A DNA stretch of 64,000 nt from a virus, in the IMG/VR virus record IMGVR_UViG_3300036761_001135, positions 1-64,000 of that record; one strand, written 5' to 3'. The notes under the pieces are model-generated. The model saw only the letters and a program-made list of their open reading frames with translations. It did not search any database and had not been told where the DNA came from. The position numbers and the translations under genes were made by a program. Shown here in pieces: positions 14,828 to 21,490 of this stretch; the stretch's first letter is position 1; each line of letters begins with the position of its first letter.

Positions 14828-15151
14828 ATGGTGACGCGAGAGACATTGGGCGAGGGGCTGCACGCGGCGTTGCTGAGTGATTGTGATAGCAATGCCACGT
14901 CGTTGGCGTGGGATCTCATCAGTTTGTGGGAGATGCACTACGCCTGGCAGGCGTACTTGGATTTGGCCTGGGAGGAGCTGTCGAAGCGTCCCGTGTATGA
15001 ACCCGTGGAGAACGCACTACGGCGGGCCTCGGGGCGTATGGGGTCCGTCACGGGCGTGTGTCCTGTACGCTTGCGGATCATTAGGTTGACCCTGGAGCTG
15101 TTCAGCGGGGTGGACTGGCAGCGGTTTGCCTCGTGTCTGGAGGAGTCCTGA
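14828..15151 (+). CDS. Hypothetical helical protein
   Basis: A 107-residue protein; GAGGCGAGC precedes ATG 14828. Helical, with Trp-rich middle (SLWEMHYAWQAYLDLAW). Not recognised. Its TGA overlaps the next ATG. Confidence 0.6.
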   Translation: MVTRETLGEGLHAALLSDCDSNATSLAWDLISLWEMHYAWQAYLDLAWEELSKRPVYEPVENALRRASGRMGSVTGVCPVRLRIIRLTLELFSGVDWQRFASCLEES

Positions 15152-15435
15152 TGGGGGCCACGCCCATCGTGTTTAGGTGCTCGGCGTGTCGGCATCGCCA
15201 TACCATGCGATTTCGGGCAGAGAATATGTCATTGGCGAGCACGGGCATGGCGAACGATGTGACGTTGACGGGACGGACGAGGAATCGTCGGCGGACGGGC
15301 GGGCATCGTAGTTCGGCGCTGGCGCGGGAGTATCGGTGCCAGGATTGCGGGCATGTGGGCTGGGCCGCGCATCGTGACCTGGACCAGTTGGCGGCGCGTG
15401 AGGAGCCGCGTGACCAGGGAGGTGACCATGAATAG
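15151..15435 (+). CDS. Zinc-ribbon-like protein
   Basis: A 94-residue protein. Two C-x-x-C pairs, FRCSACRH near the N-terminus and YRCQDCGH about 55 residues later, form a likely zinc ribbon around a basic Thr/Arg loop. A role in nucleic-acid binding is plausible but unproven. Confidence 0.62.
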   Translation: MGATPIVFRCSACRHRHTMRFRAENMSLASTGMANDVTLTGRTRNRRRTGGHRSSALAREYRCQDCGHVGWAAHRDLDQLAAREEPRDQGGDHE

Positions 15436-15604
15436 TCTCCAGGATCGTCCCGCGTGTCCGCTGTGCGGCAAGAACATGGTGCTGCGGACGCGGAACCGGG
15501 ATCAGCATGTCTTCTGGGGGTGCGTCCAGTACCCGGACTGCCGGGGGACGCGCCCGGAGTACGTGCCCGATCCCGATCCGAACAACGGGCTGGAGATCGA
15601 CTAG
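15428..15604 (+). CDS. Topoisomerase-type C4 zinc-finger protein
   Basis: A 58-residue protein; ATG 15428 follows GGAGGTGACC. CPLCGKNMVLR, then VFWGCVQYPDCRGT, is the C4 zinc finger seen repeated at the C-terminus of type IA topoisomerases, here as a free-standing protein. It probably binds single-stranded DNA. Confidence 0.7.
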   Translation: MNSLQDRPACPLCGKNMVLRTRNRDQHVFWGCVQYPDCRGTRPEYVPDPDPNNGLEID

Positions 15605-15615
15605 AGGGGTGCGGC

Positions 15616-15984
15616 ATGCCGGTGAAACGACGAGAGGGTGAATCGGACGCGCTGTTTGGGGCGCGGTGCTACCGGGAGCAGTTGCGGCAAGAGATCAACA
15701 TGCACACCGGGGCAGGGCGGTCCACGAATCCCGCGCCGCCGTGGTTGCGGCAGGGCCGGGCCAGCTACCTGTATGAGCGGGCCACGGGGTATGGGCCGCC
15801 TGCGGGGATGACGAACGAGGCCATCGTGGAGGCGCTCGTGCAGATGGCCTACCCAGTCGAGGAAAGGTTGGAGGCGAGCAAGTACGTGGGCCTCACTGAA
15901 CGGATAGCGCGGGAGATCGATAAAGAGGTGATCGCCGAGATGATGGCGTGCGCGGCGGGAGGAGACGGTCATGGCGTGGAATGA
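15616..15984 (+). CDS. Hypothetical protein
   Basis: A 122-residue mostly helical protein with GESDALFGARCYREQLRQ near the start. No recognisable motif. It overlaps the next gene by 14 nt. Confidence 0.6.
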   Translation: MPVKRREGESDALFGARCYREQLRQEINMHTGAGRSTNPAPPWLRQGRASYLYERATGYGPPAGMTNEAIVEALVQMAYPVEERLEASKYVGLTERIAREIDKEVIAEMMACAAGGDGHGVE

Positions 15985-16189
15985 GGCGTGCGAGGACTGC
16001 GGCGCCCCGGCGGACGTGGTGACGTGCGAGGTCAGCGAGCTGCGGGGGCTGCACCCCGAGAGCGGCGACACGATCACGGTGCGGGTGCCGGGGACGGCGC
16101 GGGCGCTGTGTCGGGCCTGCGAGGACCGGCGATACGGGCAGGCGGGGCGGCGGCATCAGGTGCGGAATACCATACGGAGGGACACATGA
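15971..16189 (+). CDS. Small Cys-pair protein
   Basis: A 72-residue protein with CEDCGAPA at the start and CRACEDRR at about residue 47: two C-x-x-C pairs typical of a zinc knuckle. Coupled by ATGA to the gene at 16186. Confidence 0.6.
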   Translation: MAWNEACEDCGAPADVVTCEVSELRGLHPESGDTITVRVPGTARALCRACEDRRYGQAGRRHQVRNTIRRDT

Positions 16190-16551
16190 GTGGGTCGGAT
16201 GTGAAATCGTGGGAAGCGGCGTATGACAATGTGGACGGGATCGTTCACTCGGTGAAGTGCATCGTGTGCGGCACCCTGCATGACGCGAACGGCAAGACCT
16301 TCGCGCGGTTGTGGGGCGGTCTGCTGGAGGGGATCAGCGGTGGGTTGTTGGGCGGCATGACGGGGTCCACCTACTACTGCAAGCTATGTTTCGTGAAGGC
16401 AGCGGCGAAGGCGCTTGATGTGGACTTCTATGTGAAGCGTGAGGGGTTCAGACGGGGCATCGATCCGGGGTCAACGCATGAGGAAGCGCCCACGGGCGAG
16501 CCAGGCGAGGATAGCTGGGAGACTCGGGCGTGTACGGAGATGGGCCGGTGA
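16186..16551 (+). CDS. Zinc-knuckle protein with glycine-rich hydrophobic insert
   Basis: A 121-residue protein. KCIVCGTLHD and YYCKLCFVKA form two Cys pairs separated by a glycine-rich hydrophobic stretch (GGLLEGISGGLLGGMTG). The tail is polar. Not recognised. Confidence 0.6.
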   Translation: MSGSDVKSWEAAYDNVDGIVHSVKCIVCGTLHDANGKTFARLWGGLLEGISGGLLGGMTGSTYYCKLCFVKAAAKALDVDFYVKREGFRRGIDPGSTHEEAPTGEPGEDSWETRACTEMGR

Positions 16552-16554
16552 GGC

Positions 16555-16761
16555 ATGGATAACGGGAAGGTTGACGAGGTGGTTTTGGCGACTGGTGGCT
16601 ACTGCCACAAGAGGGTCGCAGGGTGTTTCTGTGCGGTGGGATGGCCAGTGGAGCGCCAGTGTCCCGCGTGTCGGGATCGGTGGCCGGTCGGGGCGTTCCG
16701 GGACTCGTACTGCATCTGTCCGCCGGATGAGGAACGACCCTGTGGAGGGGACCATGGCTAA
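16555..16761 (+). CDS. Cys-rich small protein
   Basis: A 68-residue protein with ten Cys residues spread along it (YCHKRVAGCFC, RQCPACRDR, YCICPP). A metal-binding role is likely. It overlaps the next gene by 8 nt. Confidence 0.55.
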   Translation: MDNGKVDEVVLATGGYCHKRVAGCFCAVGWPVERQCPACRDRWPVGAFRDSYCICPPDEERPCGGDHG

Positions 16762-17212
16762 GCAGGTGTCGTTGGTGATCCAGGTGCATCCGTTCGAGGA
16801 GCGCAGCGAGGTGGAGGTGGACGTCATCGCCATCTGGGCGGACAAGGTGGCGTCGGACTGGTGGGATTACGAGATGGGCAACATCGGTCTGCTTGAGACA
16901 CTTGGCCTCAAAGACTGGGACGATCTCCAGCCGGGGTTCTGGTTCATCGAAGGCCATCTTTGGAGTGATCAAGACTACTACGGCGAATGGGATGGCGGCT
17001 TCGAGATTGAGACGGCGGAGCCCGTGCGGGACATCCTGCCGCTGCTCAAAAAGGTCTGTCCTGACGATCCGGATTTGCTGTGTGTAATGGGGATCTATGG
17101 ACAACTCACCTGCGCCTCTACGGAGGATGGGAAAGCTATCGGCCGGGACCGGCTGAGAACGCTCATGAATACGTTGCTGTTCATGGAGACCTGCATGGAG
17201 GAGGAATCATGA
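16754..17212 (+). CDS. Paralogue family A, member 1
   Basis: A 152-residue protein; GGAGGGGACC precedes ATG 16754. Same layout as the proteins at 26306 and 30837: a strand-rich start with DVIAIWADK, a GLLETLGLKD-type helix, PGFWFIEGHLWSDQDYY, then a GGFEI strand and a C-terminal helix pair. Function unknown; three copies in one window imply a useful accessory role. Confidence 0.68.
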   Translation: MAKQVSLVIQVHPFEERSEVEVDVIAIWADKVASDWWDYEMGNIGLLETLGLKDWDDLQPGFWFIEGHLWSDQDYYGEWDGGFEIETAEPVRDILPLLKKVCPDDPDLLCVMGIYGQLTCASTEDGKAIGRDRLRTLMNTLLFMETCMEEES

Positions 17213-17463
17213 AGAAGGTGCGACGAGTGTGGGCAACAAATATGGTTGCGACCAGTGTTGAGACCGAAATGACCATTAACGGGCAGAAGGCATGGAAGCG
17301 GTTGAGCTGTCCATTGTCCCATTTTGATGATGTGGACTACTGCGGAGAGTGGTGCGTCTGGTTCGACGTGGAGAGGATCCGGGGGGCGTTGGGGGCGCCG
17401 GATCGGGAGGTTGTCACTTGCAAGGGGACGCCCATAGGGGAGATTGTCGAGGGCAAGTCATGA
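17209..17463 (+). CDS. Hypothetical protein
   Basis: An 84-residue protein, coupled by ATGA. Short beta-strand pattern with four Cys residues (SCPL, YCGEWC, TCKG). Not recognised. Confidence 0.6.
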   Translation: MKKVRRVWATNMVATSVETEMTINGQKAWKRLSCPLSHFDDVDYCGEWCVWFDVERIRGALGAPDREVVTCKGTPIGEIVEGKS

Positions 17464-17669
17464 GCCAGAGTATCCAGTGGGCGCGGCGGTGCGGTGAGTG
17501 TCACCACTGGCAGGCGACTGTGCATCCGGTGGGTGGCGAGTGTACGGCGGACGTGCCGTTCTGGGTGGATGAGGATGGGAGCATGCAGCGGGAGGCGCGG
17601 TTCGTGGCGAGGGATGAGGTGCGGGCGACGGGGTGTGACAAGTTCACGCCGACGTTCGCGCATAGATGA
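17460..17669 (+). CDS. Small Cys-containing protein
   Basis: A 69-residue protein with RRCGECHHW near the start and further Cys at GECTAD and TGCDKF, a four-Cys metal-site pattern common in phage hypotheticals. Confidence 0.6.
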   Translation: MSQSIQWARRCGECHHWQATVHPVGGECTADVPFWVDEDGSMQREARFVARDEVRATGCDKFTPTFAHR

Positions 17670-17685
17670 ACCATAAGGAGCAAAA

Positions 17686-17895
17686 ATGAGCGGCACGTTG
17701 AAGTACCATTTGGACAATGCCACGGCGGTATTCGGGGCAGACAGTCCGGCCGTTGCTTTTCTCAAAGAGAAGATCGCCGAGCAGGGAGAGAATGAAGAGG
17801 TCATCGCGGATGAGTCGCAACTCATCGCGGCGTTGTTTTCCATTCACAATCAGTCTCAGTCTGGGCAAGAGTTTACTGTGGAGGAGGAGTCATGA
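17686..17895 (+). CDS. Hypothetical acidic protein
   Basis: A 69-residue acidic helical protein; AAGGAG precedes ATG 17686. Not recognised. Confidence 0.6.
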   Translation: MSGTLKYHLDNATAVFGADSPAVAFLKEKIAEQGENEEVIADESQLIAALFSIHNQSQSGQEFTVEEES

Positions 17896-18098
17896 GTCAA
17901 GAAAAACCTGACAATTCCATTACGTTTTGCGTTGGGGAACCAAGCCAAGAGGCAGTGCGGATTTGTGCGGATGGCAAGTTCTTCGTGTATGGGCGGGAGG
18001 TCACGCAGGATCGAGAGGTATACGAGGGCTTCGTGAGATTTCTGAAGGAAAGCGGCCACTATCCAGGAGCAAACCATGTCGATGATTCCGTTGGCTGA
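17892..18098 (+). CDS. Hypothetical protein
   Basis: A 68-residue protein with EAVRICADGKFFVYGREV then EVYEGFVRFLKESG, a strand-strand-helix pattern frequent in small phage proteins. Function unknown. It overlaps both neighbours. Confidence 0.6.
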   Translation: MSQEKPDNSITFCVGEPSQEAVRICADGKFFVYGREVTQDREVYEGFVRFLKESGHYPGANHVDDSVG

Positions 18099-18300
18099 AC
18101 TCGTGCAACAAGCGCAATTTGCACACTTCAAGATTCAAGAGCGCTTGCGTTGTTACAATACGCAGGATGAACGGGATCAGATCTTGGCAATTGCTGCGAA
18201 GGCGGCACCTGATTTGCATTTTATCTTGCGAGCACACAATCACCTGGAACCTGACAATATGGATTTAGTTCCCTTGGTAGAGATAGGAGAACGACGATGA
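18076..18300 (+). CDS. Hypothetical protein
   Basis: A 74-residue helical protein; it starts inside the end of the previous gene (23-nt overlap) with GGAGC upstream. Not recognised. Confidence 0.6.
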   Translation: MSMIPLAELVQQAQFAHFKIQERLRCYNTQDERDQILAIAAKAAPDLHFILRAHNHLEPDNMDLVPLVEIGERR

Positions 18301-18515
18301 GCAAGTGGAAAGTTGAGGCGAGCGCGGTGGTGGGTTTACGGTTTGATGTCGAGGCAGAAAATGAGGACGAGTCATATAAGAGGGCATGGGATCTTGTAAA
18401 ACAAGTTCGCGGGAACAGTAACGGTGGGATTTCTATTCCTACTGGGGTCATCCTTGCGTGGCCTTGTATTGATGAGTTGGTTTGGGGTGATACCGAAATC
18501 GAAGAGTGTGGATGA
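18297..18515 (+). CDS. Hypothetical protein
   Basis: A 72-residue protein with an N-terminal strand VEASAVVGLRFDVEAENEDES, then helix. It looks like a small alpha/beta domain. ATGA overlaps on both sides. Confidence 0.6.
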   Translation: MSKWKVEASAVVGLRFDVEAENEDESYKRAWDLVKQVRGNSNGGISIPTGVILAWPCIDELVWGDTEIEECG

Positions 18516-18781
18516 TGAAGTTCGGGACGAAATTCTGGCTGCGCCGGGGGTCCATGTTTCGCCATGCGGGGGCGGGGAGAGCGCGGTTCGTGGCGGCGCG
18601 GTTGCTATTTTGTCGGGGAGAGCAGGTGTACGCGGAGTTGCTAGAGGACGATCCGGGGACGGACGATCCGGGGACGTGTCACGCGGGGCAGCGGGGGTGG
18701 TGGAGTCGCGTATCCGTATCCCTTTGGGAGGACGAGCGCCCGAAAGCGCATGCCGGGAACTTCATCAGCTATGACTTTTAA
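18512..18781 (+). CDS. Hypothetical basic protein
   Basis: An 89-residue protein. The middle contains a perfect tandem repeat of 14 nt (GATCCGGGGACGGA type) giving DDPGTDDPGT. It ends in FISYDF. Not recognised. Confidence 0.5.
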   Translation: MMKFGTKFWLRRGSMFRHAGAGRARFVAARLLFCRGEQVYAELLEDDPGTDDPGTCHAGQRGWWSRVSVSLWEDERPKAHAGNFISYDF

Positions 18782-19154
18782 CAGGCGAACCCAGGTTCGT
18801 GTGGACCCGATAGCGCTAGGTGAGTGGATGCGAAAGATAGAATCTCTGCATGGGGTGGTCAGTGTGGAACGCCGCGAGACGCCGCCGACGTGCGTCTTTG
18901 TGATGGTGCAGGATCCACGACGGGAGCGCTGGGAGCGGGTGGATATGACAGAGGATGGAGGAACACAGGTCACAATAGTGAAGGAGATCGAGTCCTATGT
19001 GCGCCTCTCGGTGTTGCCGTCCGTGTTGCAAGCCCAGGTGCGACTGGCGATGCAGGGCGAATGTCGAGAGCAGGTGATCGCGGGCATGCACGCGGACACG
19101 CAGGCGGAGTTGGAGGAGATGATCTGCAAGGGGCAGACGAAGGAGACGCTATGA
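18771..19154 (+). CDS. Hypothetical protein with palindromic repeat in codons 6-10
   Basis: A 127-residue protein. The start at ATG 18771 lies inside the previous gene and its start region is weak. The palindromic repeat at 18786 encodes RTQVR near the N-terminus. The rest is strand-rich then helical. Not recognised. Confidence 0.6.
   Translation: MTFNRRTQVRVDPIALGEWMRKIESLHGVVSVERRETPPTCVFVMVQDPRRERWERVDMTEDGGTQVTIVKEIESYVRLSVLPSVLQAQVRLAMQGECREQVIAGMHADTQAELEEMICKGQTKETL
18786..18799 (+). repeat. 14-bp palindromic repeat, copy 4
   Basis: CGAACCCAGGTTCG lying within the coding sequence of the gene at 18771. Confidence 0.85.
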
Positions 19155-19615
19155 AGGTGATGTTCACGTTAGAGTTTTCCGAGGACGAACGGCTGGCGAT
19201 AGCGCATGAGCGTGGTGACATAGAGTTGGGGTCACGGGATGGTGTGCCGAGTTTGGCGTCACTGGAGAGCGTGCAGAACTGGGCACGGCGGAAGATCGAG
19301 GCGGCCATATACGGATTGGTGCAAGAGTACAAGGCGAAGCAGGATCTTGAAAATGAGGAATTGATCCAGGTTTCTGATTTGAAGATCGAACGGTGGCGGT
19401 CTACTGGCAGCGTGGCCGATGATGCCAATGCCGTGCGCATCCTGCATGTGCCGTCGCGGATCGTGGTGGAGAGCAGTGAGCGTGCCCCTTTCCTTGAGAA
19501 CCGGCGATGTGCGATGGCTAAGTTGCGAGAGCGGCTGGCCGATGAGAAGGCTGGGCTTTGCCCGATCTGCCATTACCCGGTGAATAGCGGACCGTGCCAG
19601 CGGAGCCACCCATGA
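19151..19615 (+). CDS. RF-1-domain-like protein lacking the GGQ motif
   Basis: A 154-residue protein. Residues about 78-120 (IERWRSTGSVADDANAVRI, then a VPSRIVVESS strand, then ENRRCAMAKLRERL) line up with the peptidyl-tRNA-hydrolysing domain of class I release factors (RxSGxGGQ...SAVRI.H.P.GI...NK..A...L). The catalytic GGQ is replaced by SVADD and the segment is about 3 residues shorter, so hydrolysis is unlikely. A C-terminal CPICHYPVNSGPC may bind zinc. It may bind ribosomes or RNA, or be a decayed enzyme. Confidence 0.5.
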   Translation: MKVMFTLEFSEDERLAIAHERGDIELGSRDGVPSLASLESVQNWARRKIEAAIYGLVQEYKAKQDLENEELIQVSDLKIERWRSTGSVADDANAVRILHVPSRIVVESSERAPFLENRRCAMAKLRERLADEKAGLCPICHYPVNSGPCQRSHP

Positions 19616-19848
19616 GAGTGACCTTGGCGTTCGATCTGGGCGATGTCGTCATTGGGATGGACGAGCATAGGAAATTGGACCTCTGTCTGCGGGCAGAGGC
19701 AATGCACGGTCTGCTTCTGGAGTTGGACGAGCGGTTGCGTACGAGGGAGAAGCATGTGTTGCTGTCCATTGCGACGTTGGACGAGATCGGAGAGCTGCGG
19801 ACGTGGCTGTTGAACGAGATACAGGAGAGGACGATTCCATGGGAGTAG
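19612..19848 (+). CDS. Hypothetical protein
   Basis: A 78-residue protein with a strand-rich opening VTLAFDLGDVVIG, then helices. Coupled by ATGA to the RF-1-like gene. Not recognised. Confidence 0.6.
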   Translation: MRVTLAFDLGDVVIGMDEHRKLDLCLRAEAMHGLLLELDERLRTREKHVLLSIATLDEIGELRTWLLNEIQERTIPWE

Positions 19849-19857
19849 AGAAAGGAA

Positions 19858-20139
19858 TTGGCACCCGTATGCAAGAGGTTGGTAGACCTTGCATCGGGTG
19901 CGGTTGACTTCTGTTGTAGAAAAGCGCCGTGCGTTTATGGGACATGTGATCCGGGCCAGGACTGCAAGCATTTGTTCTGGGATGGGCAGCGGTGGCGGTG
20001 CCACTTGATTGCGATGAGCCCGCCTCATGCAGAGGCACTCTACGCGGGCGAGGGGTGCTGTTGCGGTCTGAATACTTTTCAACGAGAGGGGCGAGTGCCC
20101 ACGCCTGTCGAGGTCGAAGAACTGAGGAAACGACGATGA
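19858..20139 (+). CDS. Cys-rich protein, start uncertain
   Basis: A 93-residue frame from TTG 19858; AAAGGA is too close, so the true start may be a TTG near 19876. It has a dense Cys pattern (FCCRKAPCVYGTCDPGQDC, then CHL and GCCCGL) suggesting one or two metal sites. Coupled to the next gene. Confidence 0.5.
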   Translation: MAPVCKRLVDLASGAVDFCCRKAPCVYGTCDPGQDCKHLFWDGQRWRCHLIAMSPPHAEALYAGEGCCCGLNTFQREGRVPTPVEVEELRKRR

Positions 20140-20363
20140 CGCAAGAGGAACAGAAGCGGTATCGGACGCTGATCGAGCGCTGGCAGGCCGAGCAGGGCGA
20201 GCAGAACGGGATCTATGCCGTGCTGGCCGGGTTCGAGAAGGCGCTCAAGGCGCACGATGACGAGTTGGCGGACTGGTACGATGCGGCGGACGTGGACTTG
20301 CAACTCAAGCTGTACGGGTGGGTGGTGTGGCTCCTGGAAGAGCAGGCGAAGGGGGCGAAATAA
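20136..20363 (+). CDS. Hypothetical helical protein
   Basis: A 75-residue acidic, Trp-containing helical protein (WQAEQGEQNGIYAVLAGFE). ATGA coupling. Not recognised. Confidence 0.6.
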   Translation: MTQEEQKRYRTLIERWQAEQGEQNGIYAVLAGFEKALKAHDDELADWYDAADVDLQLKLYGWVVWLLEEQAKGAK

Positions 20364-20393
20364 ATACGGGAGCGCCACGAGAATATTTTCTGG

Positions 20394-20492
20394 ATGGGCG
20401 ACGGGCCAAAGGATACATTGAGCGTTCATTTCGAGGCGTGTCGAGCGCTGCGACAGACGGGGAAGATCGACGAAGAGGACGGTTACGGATGA
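20394..20492 (+). CDS. Possible 32-residue peptide
   Basis: ATG 20394 opens a 32-codon frame ending in a TGA that overlaps the ATG of the next gene (ATGA), the coupling seen throughout the operon, and it would fill an otherwise empty 125-nt gap. No clear Shine-Dalgarno. Weakly supported. Confidence 0.35.
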   Translation: MGDGPKDTLSVHFEACRALRQTGKIDEEDGYG

Positions 20493-20701
20493 AGGCGTTA
20501 TTTCTCTGGCGTGATGGGATGCGGGATCAGTGCGATGTCATGGTGCCGCTGCTGCCGGTGTACCGGCGTGCGATCCGGGAGCCCTTCGTGCCGCCTTGCA
20601 CGATAGAAGAGGCGAAGTCTTTCAAGAAGAGCCGCGCGGCGAGCTTTCGCCTGGTGCGGTTTCGGGACGGATCTTTTCAGTACAATGAGGTGGCTGGATA
20701 G
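20489..20701 (+). CDS. Hypothetical protein
   Basis: A 70-residue basic protein; GAGGACGG precedes ATG 20489. Not recognised. Last gene of the P6 operon; promoter P7 follows within 4 nt. Confidence 0.55.
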   Translation: MKALFLWRDGMRDQCDVMVPLLPVYRRAIREPFVPPCTIEEAKSFKKSRAASFRLVRFRDGSFQYNEVAG

Positions 20702-20704
20702 CGG

Positions 20705-20733
20705 TTGACGAACGCCGCGAAAGGCGCTAAGCC
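20705..20733 (+). promoter_or_regulatory. Sigma70-type promoter P7
   Basis: TTGACG, 17-bp spacer, TAAGCC, followed by a GAT-loop hairpin and the gene at 20780. Confidence 0.6.
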
Positions 20734-20749
20734 AGTCCCTTGAGATGCC

Positions 20750-20762
20750 CGGCGGGATGCCG
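20750..20762 (+). promoter_or_regulatory. Leader hairpin (GAT-loop family), copy 5
   Basis: Stem CGGC/GCCG with loop GGGAT, followed by GGAGGAG and ATG 20780. The shortest stem of the set. Confidence 0.6.
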
Positions 20763-20779
20763 AGGCCCCGGAGGAGATC

Positions 20780-21490
20780 ATGGCCAGAGATGAGCACGGG
20801 CGCGAACAAGGGTCGATCTACACGGTGCCCGAGGACGCGGTGGGCGACGCGCGCATCTACGGGCTGTTTCGCTCCCAGAGTATTCTGGGCTACCCCTGCG
20901 ACATCGAGTGCAGCCGGGTCGACGACTGCGATCCAAGTGTTCAGGACATCTTTGGCTTCGACATGGTGACGCGGGGAGACAGCGCGATCCATGTGAGCGG
21001 GCTTGATCCGTTTGGGTGCAAGACGGGGCCGGGGTTCATTCGCGCCCTCGGGCGGCAGCAGATCCACTGGCAGTTGCCGAGCCACATCGAGTCCCCGCCG
21101 AGTGGGCTGGGCTGTCGCGGCCCCGAGGTGGGCATCATCGTGACCTGGGACGCGGATGAGGCGGGCAGCGGGCATCGGTCGGACGTCTGGCAGCATCACG
21201 TCTTCTGGAGTTCTCCGAAGAGCTTCCTCACGCTGCGGGGCGTGCATCGCTGGTGGCGCGACCAGGGCATGGGCGACTTCAGCGTGGGCGACCTCGCTGC
21301 GCGCCTGGACGCGGGACGGAAATCCTACATGCGGGTGAGCGGGGACGCCCGGCACGAGGGGGCCTTCCGGCGGCTGCTGGAGGGCCACGTTGGCGTGAGC
21401 AATAACAGGTTGCCAGGCGACCATGGCCCGGCGGTGCTGCGGCGGGTGGGGCGCTGGCGGTACACGTTTACGGAAGGGGAGACGACATGA
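20780..21490 (+). CDS. Hypothetical protein, operon head
   Basis: A 236-residue protein with GGAGGAG before ATG 20780. Mixed alpha/beta with many Gly, Trp and His and a few Cys (YPCDIECSRVDDC). No family is recognised. Codons are GC-rich with many C-ending triplets, unlike the G/T-ending neighbours, suggesting a different history or strong expression. Coupled to the next gene by ATGA. Confidence 0.65.
   Translation: MARDEHGREQGSIYTVPEDAVGDARIYGLFRSQSILGYPCDIECSRVDDCDPSVQDIFGFDMVTRGDSAIHVSGLDPFGCKTGPGFIRALGRQQIHWQLPSHIESPPSGLGCRGPEVGIIVTWDADEAGSGHRSDVWQHHVFWSSPKSFLTLRGVHRWWRDQGMGDFSVGDLAARLDAGRKSYMRVSGDARHEGAFRRLLEGHVGVSNNRLPGDHGPAVLRRVGRWRYTFTEGETT

Noticed and set aside
15428-15604. Fragment of a topoisomerase gene
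   Set aside because: It has its own start and stop with a good ribosome-binding site and no adjoining topoisomerase sequence, so a free-standing zinc-finger protein is more likely.
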